From Streptomyces viridochromogenes (GTDB taxonomy: Bacteria > Actinomycetota > Actinomycetes > Streptomycetales > Streptomycetaceae): DNA of 64,000 nt. The position numbers and the translations under genes are program-made. This document shows, one piece after another, positions 56,440-64,000 of this stretch (position 1 is the first letter of the stretch; each line of letters starts with the position of its first letter). The stretch lies in the NCBI RefSeq assembly GCF_001270495.1, contig NZ_LGUR01000195.1, positions 1 through 64,000 of the forward strand. The letters are read 5' to 3'. The notes under the pieces are model-generated. The model was not told where the DNA came from. It did not search any database and saw nothing but the letters and a program-made list of their open reading frames with translations.

Positions 56440-56820
56440 TGCGTGACCCCTTGTAGCCGTTCTGGGCGGATACGGTGTCTACGACCGTACATCTACGATC
56501 TAAGAAGATGAAAATATGACTCATTGCGAATCTAGCCCCAAACGCCAGCAAACAGGAAGAAAAAGGGCTGAATGGGGCATGGGTTGTGATGAAAGGTTGA
56601 GGGTCCGTCGTGCATGTCTGCCCCGTGTCCGCCCCCTCACGTAGAGTGCCGAAGACGGCACATGCCCCCGTAACTCTTTCGAGTGACCGTCGTTGAGAGG
56701 GCGGAGGCGGTTGAAGGAACAAGGGCTCGGGCAGGCGTCCGAGACGGTCGACCGCACAGGTGACGATTTCGTACCAGCCTGGAGGCTCAAGGTGACGTGC
56801 ATCAGCTGCGGAGGGCGGCC
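56440..56820 (+). promoter_or_regulatory. whiD-bldM divergent regulatory region with sigma-BldN promoter (gene-free stretch)
   Basis: CGTAAC (56669-56674), a 16-nt spacer and CGTTGA (56691-56696) match the known sigma-BldN-dependent bldM promoter. The bldM leader is then about 120 nt. The region is less GC-rich around 56480-56530, next to whiD, and probably holds the whiD promoters; I cannot assign their hexamers. Confidence 0.85.
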
Positions 56821-57432
56821 ATGACATCCGTCCTCGTCTGCGACGACTCCCCGCTTGCCCGAGAGGCGCTTCGCCGCGCGGTCGCGACCGTGCCCGGCGT
56901 CGAGCGCGTGACGACGGCGGCCAACGGCGAGGAAGTCCTCCGCCGCTGGGGCGCCGACCGCTCGGACCTGATTCTGATGGACGTACGCATGCCCGGTCTG
57001 GGCGGCGTCGAGACCGTGCGGCGGCTGCTGTCCGCCGACCCCGGTGCGCGCATCATCATGCTCACCGTCGCCGAGGACCTGGACGGCGTGGCCCTCGCGG
57101 TCGCCGCCGGTGCCCGCGGCTATCTGCACAAGGACGCCTCGCGCGCGGAGTTGCGCGCCACGGTGACGCAGGCGCTGGCCGACCCGACCTGGCGCCTTGC
57201 CCCGCGGCGGCTGCGCTCCGCCGAGATGGGCGCCGCGCCGACGCTCACCGCGCGTGAGATCCAGGTGCTGGAAGGCATGAGCCACGGTCGCTCCAACGCC
57301 GAGATCGGTCGCGAGCTGTTCCTCTCCGAGGACACCGTGAAGACGCATGCTCGGCGGTTGTTCAAGAAGCTGGGTGCGTCGGATCGGGCGCATGCGGTGG
57401 CGCTCGGCTTCCGGTGGGGCTTGGTGCGCTAA
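56821..57432 (+). CDS. bldM: Response-regulator-type developmental regulator BldM
   Basis: The 203-residue protein has a receiver domain (Asp8, Asp9 pocket, Asp54 in LILMDVRMPG) and a C-terminal LuxR/FixJ HTH (LTAREIQVLEGMSHGRSNAEIGRELFLSEDTVKTHARRL in part). The sequence is what I recall for S. coelicolor BldM, which acts as a homodimer early in development and with WhiI later, apparently without phosphorylation at Asp54. ATG 56821 follows GGAGGG. Expressed from the sigma-BldN promoter upstream. Confidence 0.97.
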   Translation: MTSVLVCDDSPLAREALRRAVATVPGVERVTTAANGEEVLRRWGADRSDLILMDVRMPGLGGVETVRRLLSADPGARIIMLTVAEDLDGVALAVAAGARGYLHKDASRAELRATVTQALADPTWRLAPRRLRSAEMGAAPTLTAREIQVLEGMSHGRSNAEIGRELFLSEDTVKTHARRLFKKLGASDRAHAVALGFRWGLVR

Positions 57433-57470
57433 GCGCTCCACCGGGGTGCCGCCTTGTGCCGTCCGGCGGC

Positions 57471-57524
57471 TGCGGGTTTGTTGTGGCTGGTCGCGCAGTT
57501 CCCCGCGCCCCTTTGGGGGCGCGG
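57471..57524. repeat. Streptomyces intergenic repeat with hairpin after bldM
   Basis: TGCGGGTTTGTTGTGGCTGG (57471-57490) then TCGCGC, followed by hairpin CCGCGCCCC (57503-57511) and its complement (about 57516-57524). The first part matches the copy at 32481. The hairpin may terminate bldM. Confidence 0.7.
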
Positions 57525-57646
57525 CTGCGAGGTCGGCCAATCGGTCCTGTCGGCGCCCGCTGCTCGTTTCGGCGCGGATGCCGCATCCTTGAGGTGTGGA
57601 GTCTCTCGGGGACGAGTCGGTCGAGCGGAAGGGGAGGGCGCAGGGG

Positions 57647-58312
57647 ATGAGTGCCGGCGCACCTGCTCATAACGCTTCGGTGCACAACATCGGGCGCGGT
57701 GCCACGGATGAATCGGCCGCAAGGCACCATGGACCGATGCGCGAGGACAAGACGACGGTGATCGGTGGGCTCGTTCACCGCGCCGTCGACGGGGATGAGC
57801 AGGCCACGCACGACCTGCTCGCCCATGTCCACCCCTTGGCGCTGCGCTACTGCCGCACCAGGCTGTCGCGCCTGCCGGGCGACGCCCGGCACTTCGTCGA
57901 GGACCTCGCCCAGGAGGTCTGCGTCGCCGTGCTCCTCGCGCTGCCGCGCTACAAGGACACCGGCCGCCCCTTCGAGGCGTTCGTGTTCGCCATCGCCGCG
58001 CACAAGGTGGCGGACCTCCAGCGGGCGGCGATGCGCCATCCGGGTTCCACGGCGGTCCCCTCGGACGAGATGCCCGAGCGCCCGGACGACTCGCTGGGCC
58101 CGGAGGAGCGGGCGCTGCTGAGCAGCGACGCCGAGTGGGCCAAGAAACTGCTGGCCAACCTGCCCGAGAACCAGCGGGAGCTGTTGCTGCTGAGGATCGC
58201 GGTGGGCTTGACCGCGGAGGAGACGGGTCAGATGTTGGGAATGTCACCCGGCGCGGTCCGGGTGGCCCAGCACCGGGCCCTGAGCAGGCTGCGGGCGCTG
58301 GCCGAGCAGTAG
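57647..58312 (+). CDS. SigD-like ECF RNA polymerase sigma factor
   Basis: The 221-residue protein from ATG 57647 (GGGGAGG upstream); an internal ATG at 57737 would give 191 residues and fits the domain edge better. Sigma2 carries [19 protein letters not shown] then [20 protein letters not shown]. Sigma4 carries [41 protein letters not shown] (in part). This strongly resembles mycobacterial SigD, also encoded near guaB2. No anti-sigma gene follows here; guaB does. Confidence 0.88.
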   Translation: MSAGAPAHNASVHNIGRGATDESAARHHGPMREDKTTVIGGLVHRAVDGDEQATHDLLAHVHPLALRYCRTRLSRLPGDARHFVEDLAQEVCVAVLLALPRYKDTGRPFEAFVFAIAAHKVADLQRAAMRHPGSTAVPSDEMPERPDDSLGPEERALLSSDAEWAKKLLANLPENQRELLLLRIAVGLTAEETGQMLGMSPGAVRVAQHRALSRLRALAEQ

Positions 58313-58411
58313 GCCGCGTTTCCTGAACGGGCGCCGTGCCGATTCCGTACGAACATACGAAGCCTGGAGCGGCCCCGCACCGTGGAATTTGCCACCCCTG
58401 CTTCCCGTTAG

Positions 58412-59956
<1,545 letters not shown>

Positions 59957-59983
59957 GCAGCGGTCCTCAGGCACCGGTCCTTC

Positions 59984-60018
59984 AGGGGCGGTCCCGGAAA
60001 CATCCGGGGCCGCCCTTG
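59984..60018 (+). terminator. guaB terminator
   Basis: AGGGGCGG ... CCCGGA / TCCGGGG ... CCGCCCTT stem, followed by TTGTCG. The tail can also serve as a -35 (TTGTCG, 60016-60021) for guaB3, with TAGACG (60041-60046) 19 nt on. Confidence 0.6.
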
Positions 60019-60076
60019 TCGTGCCCGTCGGCGATACTGGTAGACGCTGAAACGCATCAGGGAAAGGCCACACATC

Positions 60077-61201
60077 GTGACTGAGATCGAGATCGGGCGC
60101 GGCAAGCGCGGCCGCCGGGCGTACGCCTTCGACGACATCGCCGTCGTCCCCAGCCGTCGTACGCGCGACCCGAAGGAGGTCTCGATCGCCTGGCAGATCG
60201 ACGCCTACCGCTTCGAGCTGCCCTTCCTGGCCGCTCCCATGGACTCGGTCGTCTCCCCGGCCACCGCGATCCGCATCGGCGAGCTCGGCGGCCTCGGCGT
60301 GCTGAACCTCGAAGGTCTGTGGACGCGCTACGAGGACCCGCAGCCGCTGCTCGACGAGATCGCCGAGCTGCCCACCGAGGCCGCCACCCGCCGCCTCCAG
60401 GAGATCTACGCCGCCCCCATCAAGGAGGAGCTGATCGGGCAGCGCATCAAGGAGGTGCGCGACTCGGGCGTGGTCACGGCCGCCGCGCTCTCCCCGCAGC
60501 GCACGGCCCAGTTCTCCAAGGCGGTCGTCGACGCCGGCGTGGACATCTTCGTCATCCGGGGTACGACCGTCTCGGCGGAGCACGTCTCCGGTGCGGCCGA
60601 GCCGCTGAACCTGAAGCAGTTCATCTACGAGCTCGACGTCCCGGTGATCGTCGGCGGCTGCGCCACGTACACCGCGGCCCTGCACCTGATGCGGACGGGC
60701 GCCGCGGGCGTGCTCGTGGGCTTCGGCGGAGGCGCCGCGCACACCACGCGCAACGTGCTCGGCATCCGGGTGCCGATGGCCACGGCGGTCGCGGACGTCG
60801 CGGCGGCGCGCCGCGACTACATGGACGAGTCCGGCGGTCGCTATGTCCACGTGATCGCGGACGGTGGCGTGGGCTGGTCCGGTGACCTGCCCAAGGCCAT
60901 CGCCTGCGGCGCCGACGCCGTGATGATGGGCTCCCCGCTGGCGCGTGCCACGGACGCGCCGGGCAAGGGCCACCACTGGGGCATGGAGGCCGTGAACGAG
61001 GAGCTGCCGCGAGGCAAGAAGGTGCACCTCGGGACGGTCGGCACGATCGAGGAGGTGCTGACGGGGCCGTCGCACACGCCGGACGGTTCGATGAACTTCT
61101 TCGGGGCGCTGCGGCGGGCCATGGCCACGACCGGGTACAGCGAGCTGAAGGAGTTCCAGCGGGTCGAGGTCGCGGTGGCGGATTCGCAGCACCAGCGGTA
61201 G
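60077..61201 (+). CDS. guaB3: GuaB3-type IMP dehydrogenase paralogue without catalytic Cys
   Basis: The 374-residue IMPDH/GMPR-fold barrel has no CBS domains. At the position of the IMPDH loop GxGSxCTT it reads GFGGGAAHTTRNVLG, with no Cys, so classical IMPDH chemistry is not expected. Phosphate-binding IADGGVGWSGDL and CGADAVMMGSPLA are kept. It always follows guaB in actinobacteria; its true activity is not established to my knowledge. Confidence 0.93.
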   Translation: MTEIEIGRGKRGRRAYAFDDIAVVPSRRTRDPKEVSIAWQIDAYRFELPFLAAPMDSVVSPATAIRIGELGGLGVLNLEGLWTRYEDPQPLLDEIAELPTEAATRRLQEIYAAPIKEELIGQRIKEVRDSGVVTAAALSPQRTAQFSKAVVDAGVDIFVIRGTTVSAEHVSGAAEPLNLKQFIYELDVPVIVGGCATYTAALHLMRTGAAGVLVGFGGGAAHTTRNVLGIRVPMATAVADVAAARRDYMDESGGRYVHVIADGGVGWSGDLPKAIACGADAVMMGSPLARATDAPGKGHHWGMEAVNEELPRGKKVHLGTVGTIEEVLTGPSHTPDGSMNFFGALRRAMATTGYSELKEFQRVEVAVADSQHQR

Positions 61202-61230
61202 CCGGTACGGCTACGGCCGATACGTCAGGG

Positions 61231-61266
61231 AAGGGCCGGTCACCCCGGATGGGGTGACCGGCCCTT
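61231..61266 (+). terminator. Strong guaB3 terminator
   Basis: Perfect 16-bp stem, AAGGGCCGGTCACCCC (61231-61246) and its complement (61251-61266), GGAT loop, then TTTTG. Confidence 0.92.
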
Positions 61267-61517
61267 TTGCGTGCCCTGGCGTGCTCAAGTGGGGCTGGGT
61301 GGGGGCGTGTTGTGGGGGAGGGGCGCGTGGTTGCGTTTGGGGCGGATGCGGGCTGAACGGGCGAAGGAAGTCGGTAGTGCCCGTGATCGGCGACCCAAGC
61401 TCTCTGGGGCGCCCCTTCCAAGGAGATGTTCCGGACCCCGGCCCTCGGGGCCCGGCCCGAACTCCGAACGGATCGCCTACCGGGGATATGGGCGGCATCG
61501 TGGAAGGGGGCGCGCCC
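61267..61517. other. First part of a 0.69-kb gene-free stretch
   Basis: GC-rich sequence between the guaB3 terminator and the small features below. No convincing gene, promoter or repeat is seen in this part. Confidence 0.5.
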
Positions 61518-61613
61518 ATGGGCCGTCACCGCAAGCCCACCCGCTGGGATCGCACTTGGCTTCGGCTGGTGAAGTTCCGGAGGAGGTGCATCTTGTGGTA
61601 TTTCGGGAAGTGA
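61518..61613 (+). CDS. Possible 31-residue cationic peptide
   Basis: ATG 61518 is preceded by GGAAGGGGG (61502-61510). The product MGRHRKPTRWDRTWLRLVKF then RRRCILWYFGK carries about eleven Arg/Lys and three Trp. It ends exactly where the first hairpin motif begins. It may be a real small protein or chance; no homologue is known to me. Confidence 0.3.
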   Translation: MGRHRKPTRWDRTWLRLVKFRRRCILWYFGK

Positions 61614-61701
61614 GCGGCCGCCCCCATGAGACGTAGGGGCGGACACCCGTAACTTCCCAGGAGCCTGTCGCAGTACCCGCTGCGGCAGGCTCCATCTCTT
61701 T
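61610..61701 (+). ncRNA. Tandem hairpin unit 1 with terminator (candidate sRNA or attenuator)
   Basis: Stem CCGCCCC (61618-61624) / GGGGCGG (61636-61642), loop CATGAGACGTA, conserved tail ACACCCGTAAC, then a terminator stem GGAGCCTGTCGCAG (61660-61673) with its near-complement to 61693 and ATCTCTTTT. A 13-codon frame (GTG 61595, GGAGGAGG at 61579-61586) ends in the loop. Confidence 0.4.
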
Positions 61702-61737
61702 TGTACGGTACCGGATCGCCCGCCTGGCGTCAGAGCG

Positions 61738-61812
61738 ATGAGCGGCTGTCCCTTTGAGAGGTAGGGACGGACACCCGTTACCACTGGAGCCCGCCGCCGG
61801 GCCGACAGGCTC
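61738..61812 (+). ncRNA. Tandem hairpin unit 2 with terminator-like stem
   Basis: Stem CTGTCCCT (61746-61753) / AGGGACGG (61763-61770), loop TTGAGAGGT, tail ACACCCGTTAC, then GGAGCC ... GGCTCC (61786-61812). Same layout as unit 1. An 8-codon frame ATG-AGC-GGC ... TAG has the same length as the matching part of unit 1. Confidence 0.4.
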
Positions 61813-61888
61813 CGAGTCCGTACGCTACCGACGCCAGGGAATGGCGCGCCACCAGCCTCAGAAGCACAACCACCCACACGCGCCCCCC

Positions 61889-63097
61889 TCACAATCGATG
61901 CGCCGCCCCCGTAGGCGTAGCCCCCCGCGTGTCCAGCAGCAGCTGTGCCTTCACCGACAGCCCCTGAAGGTCGTACCGCCGGTGCTGCTGGAGCAGGATC
62001 GTCAGGTCGGCGTCGGCGGCGGACTCGTACAGGGAGTCCGCGCGCGGGACGGGGCGGTCGAGGACGTTCCAGGACGGGATGTGCGGGTCGTGGTAGCTGA
62101 GGGAGGCGCCCAGCCGCATCAGGCGGACCGCGACCTCCTCGGCGGGCGCGGACTGCTGGTCGGCGAGGTCGGGCTTGTAGGTGACGCCGAGGAGGAGGAT
62201 GCGGGCGCCGCGCGCGGACTTGCCGTGCTCGTTGAGGAGGGCGGCGGCGCGCTGGACGACGTACTGGGGCATCTGGCTGTTGACCTGCTGGGCCAGTTCG
62301 ACCATGCGCAGGGTGCGGCCGGCGTGGGCGGTGAGGTCCTGGGGGACGGCGTGGCCGCCGACGCCGGGGCCGGGACGGAAGGCCTGGAAGCCGAAGGGCT
62401 TGGTCTCCGCGCAGCGGATGACGTCCCACAGGTCGACGCCCATGTCGTGGCAGAGGACGGCCATTTCGTTGACGAGGGCGATGTTGACGTGCCGGAAGTT
62501 GGTCTCCAGGACCTGCACGGTCTCCGCCTCGCGCGGGCCACGCGCGCGTACCACCTTGTCGGTGAGGCGGCCGTAGAAGGCCGCGGCCGACTCGGTGCAG
62601 GCGGGTGTGAGGCCGCCGATCACCTTGGGGGTGTTGGCGGGGGTGAAGTCGCGGTTGCCGGGGTCGATGCGGCTGGGGGAGTAGGCCAGGTGGAAGTCGC
62701 GGCCGGCGACCATCCCCGAGCCCTCTTCGAGGAGGGGACGCAGGACGTTCTCGGTGGTGCCCGGGGGGACGGGCGACTCCAGGATGACGGTGGTGTGCGG
62801 GCGCAGCCGGGCGGCCAGGGTGCGGGCGGCCGCCTCCACCTGGCTCAGGTCGAGCCCGCCGTTCTCGCCGAGCGGGGTCGGCGCGCAGATGACTGCGGTG
62901 CGTACGCGGCCGAGCTCGGCGGGGCTGGTGGCATGCCGGAAGCCCCCCGAGAGCATCCGGCGCAGTTCCGCGGGACTGAGGGAGGCGGCCTCGGGCCCGG
63001 TCCGGTAACCGAGCGTGGGGATGCCGGCCGCGACGGCGGCCTTGGCCAGCGGCAGGCCGTACGGGCCGAGTCCGATGACGGCGAGATCTGCGGGCAT
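61889..63097 (-). CDS. UDP-glucose/GDP-mannose dehydrogenase-family protein, catalytic Cys replaced
   Basis: The 402-residue protein has the nucleotide-sugar dehydrogenase layout. The N-terminal NAD domain has VIGLGPYGLPLAKA, where most have GLGYVGLPLA. The central segment has SPSRIDPGN, and the C-terminal UDP-binding domain has LLGVTYKPDLADQQSAP. The active-site motif GGHC(I/L)PxD reads GGHAVPQD, with Ala250 in place of Cys. Two-step oxidation to a uronic acid should be impossible in the usual way. It may bind sugar nucleotides or catalyse a partial reaction (inference). Confidence 0.85.
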   Translation of the reverse strand: MPADLAVIGLGPYGLPLAKAAVAAGIPTLGYRTGPEAASLSPAELRRMLSGGFRHATSPAELGRVRTAVICAPTPLGENGGLDLSQVEAAARTLAARLRPHTTVILESPVPPGTTENVLRPLLEEGSGMVAGRDFHLAYSPSRIDPGNRDFTPANTPKVIGGLTPACTESAAAFYGRLTDKVVRARGPREAETVQVLETNFRHVNIALVNEMAVLCHDMGVDLWDVIRCAETKPFGFQAFRPGPGVGGHAVPQDLTAHAGRTLRMVELAQQVNSQMPQYVVQRAAALLNEHGKSARGARILLLGVTYKPDLADQQSAPAEEVAVRLMRLGASLSYHDPHIPSWNVLDRPVPRADSLYESAADADLTILLQQHRRYDLQGLSVKAQLLLDTRGATPTGAAHRL

Positions 63098-63147
63098 GGC
63101 GTGGGCCGTCCTTCCCAGTAACCGAAGTGGAGCAGGTGCGCAAGCCC

Positions 63148-63241
63148 TGTGGACAGACCGAGGGAGCGCAATGTCAGACTAGGAGTAAATATGACCGATT
63201 TGCGGCATTGAATGATCGCGTTTCCGTGAGTGTTGTCCACA
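63148..63241. promoter_or_regulatory. Two inverted DnaA-box-like sites upstream of glpD
   Basis: TTGTCCACA (63233-63241), the preferred Streptomyces DnaA box, and CTGTCCACA on the other strand (63148-63156). With flanks they form 10-bp inverted arms CCTGTGGACA / TGTCCACAGG. Confidence 0.55.
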
Positions 63242-63360
63242 GGCTGGGGGCGCGTGGTGGCTGAACTCGGGCAACCCGGTCAGAATTTTGGGCATGGGGG
63301 GTACGAAGCGGGCTTCGCCCGACGGGTGCGGCCTACGCGACCGATGAGCGGGAGGCAGCG

Positions 63361-64000
63361 GTGAGGACAGCGACACTGGGGCCGGCGGAGCGCGCCGAGT
63401 CACTCGCAGCAATGGCCGAGCGTGAGCTGGACCTACTGGTCGTGGGCGGTGGCGTGGTGGGCGCGGGCACCGCCCTCGACGCCGCGACCCGCGGACTGTC
63501 CACCGGACTGGTCGAGGCCCGTGACTGGGCGTCGGGCACCTCCAGCAGGTCCAGCAAGCTGATCCACGGCGGCCTGCGCTATCTGGAGATGCTCGACTTC
63601 GCACTCGTACGAGAGGCACTGAAGGAACGCGGGCTGCTGGTATCGCGGCTGGCTCCGCATCTGGTGAAGCCGGTGCCGTTTCTGTATCCGCTTCAGTACA
63701 AGGGCTGGGAGCGGCTGTACGCCGGTTCCGGTGTCCTGCTCTACGACATCATGTCGATGGCCCGCGCCCACGGTCGGGGCATGCCCTTGCACCGCCATCT
63801 GAGCCGACGTCACGCCCTGCGCATCGCCCCCGCCCTGAAGAAGGACGCCCTGGTCGGCGCGCTCCAGTACTACGACGCCCAGATGGACGACGCCCGCTAT
63901 GTGGCCACCCTCGTGCGCACGGCGGCGGCGTACGGCGCCCAAGTCGCCAACCGCGCGCGCGTGACCGGGTTTCTGCGCGAGGGCGAACGCGTCGTCGGGG
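63361..64000 (+). CDS. glpD: Aerobic glycerol-3-phosphate dehydrogenase (3' truncated by window)
   Basis: FAD enzyme oxidising glycerol-3-phosphate to dihydroxyacetone phosphate at the membrane. The visible 213 residues hold the FAD motif DLLVVGGGVVGAGTALDAATRG, the SGTSSRSSKLIHGGLRYLE segment and QYYDAQMDDARYVATLVRTA, all diagnostic. GTG 63361 follows GGGAGG at 5 nt. The frame is open to the window end. Confidence 0.95.
   Translation, partial: MRTATLGPAERAESLAAMAERELDLLVVGGGVVGAGTALDAATRGLSTGLVEARDWASGTSSRSSKLIHGGLRYLEMLDFALVREALKERGLLVSRLAPHLVKPVPFLYPLQYKGWERLYAGSGVLLYDIMSMARAHGRGMPLHRHLSRRHALRIAPALKKDALVGALQYYDAQMDDARYVATLVRTAAAYGAQVANRARVTGFLREGERVVG

Noticed and set aside
61610..61812. 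Tandem hairpins as a guanidine-II (mini-ykkC) riboswitch
   Set aside because: The loops lack the ACGR consensus, each hairpin has its own terminator, and no transporter gene follows.

Overview
The window is chromosomal DNA of a Streptomyces-type actinomycete. It is very GC-rich, uses many GTG starts, and carries whiD, bldM with its characteristic sigma-BldN promoter, a CIRCE-controlled groES-groEL1 pair, and Streptomyces-type secreted enzymes and intergenic hairpin repeats. The gene order rplM-rpsI-glmM ... coaA ... glmS ... nnr-acpS ... alr ... tsaE/B-rimI-tsaD ... groES-groEL1 ... whiD-bldM-sigma-guaB-guaB3 ... glpD is, from memory, that of the SCO4734 to SCO4774 core segment of S. coelicolor.

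Layout. 1-3.5 kb: end of a membrane glycosyltransferase-like gene, ribosomal proteins L13 and S9, and phosphoglucosamine mutase. 3.6-14.5 kb: an apparent accessory block holding an acyl-CoA carboxylase beta subunit, a FadD32-like fatty acyl-AMP ligase, a Pks13-like condensase (ACP-KS-AT-ACP-TE), an antigen-85-like esterase, a PucR-type regulator and a cutinase. This gene set closely mirrors the mycobacterial mycolic acid condensation locus, although Streptomyces are not known to make mycolates. It is the most interesting part of the window. 14.5-24.9 kb: a secreted hydrolase, DUF389 membrane protein, coaA, a DrrAB-type ABC exporter, glmS, a secreted protein and a flavin monooxygenase. 24.9-35.8 kb: nnr, a secreted beta-helix protein, acpS, an L,D-transpeptidase, alr, and the t6A tRNA-modification genes tsaE, tsaB and tsaD with rimI. 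Among these lie a 57-codon gene behind a 20-bp palindrome and a catalytically degenerate L,D-transpeptidase homologue.

35.8-43.8 kb: a xylan/plant-polysaccharide unit (GH3 enzyme, divergent LacI regulator, GH10-CBM2 xylanase) with CGAA-N3-TTCG-like operators, then an LCP ligase and an ECF42-type sigma factor with its YCII/DGPF partner and a matching promoter. 43.8-50.4 kb: a large membrane NACHT-WD40 STAND protein, a THUMP-like methyltransferase, and two overlapping NodB deacetylase lipoproteins. 50.4-61.2 kb: groES-groEL1, small metabolic genes, the developmental regulators whiD and bldM, a SigD-like sigma factor, guaB and its paralogue guaB3. The order groES-groEL1-whiB type-sigD-guaB2-guaB3 is shared with Mycobacterium. 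61.2-64 kb: a 0.69-kb intergenic region with a tandemly duplicated hairpin motif, a nucleotide-sugar dehydrogenase lacking its catalytic Cys, two DnaA-box-like sites, and the start of glpD, cut by the window end.

The core genes supply cell-wall precursors (glmM, glmS, alr), CoA and holo-ACP (coaA, acpS), nucleotide repair (nnr), tRNA t6A, chaperonins, GMP synthesis and sporulation control. Accessory blocks are inserted between them. No tRNA, rRNA, insertion sequence or CRISPR array was seen.
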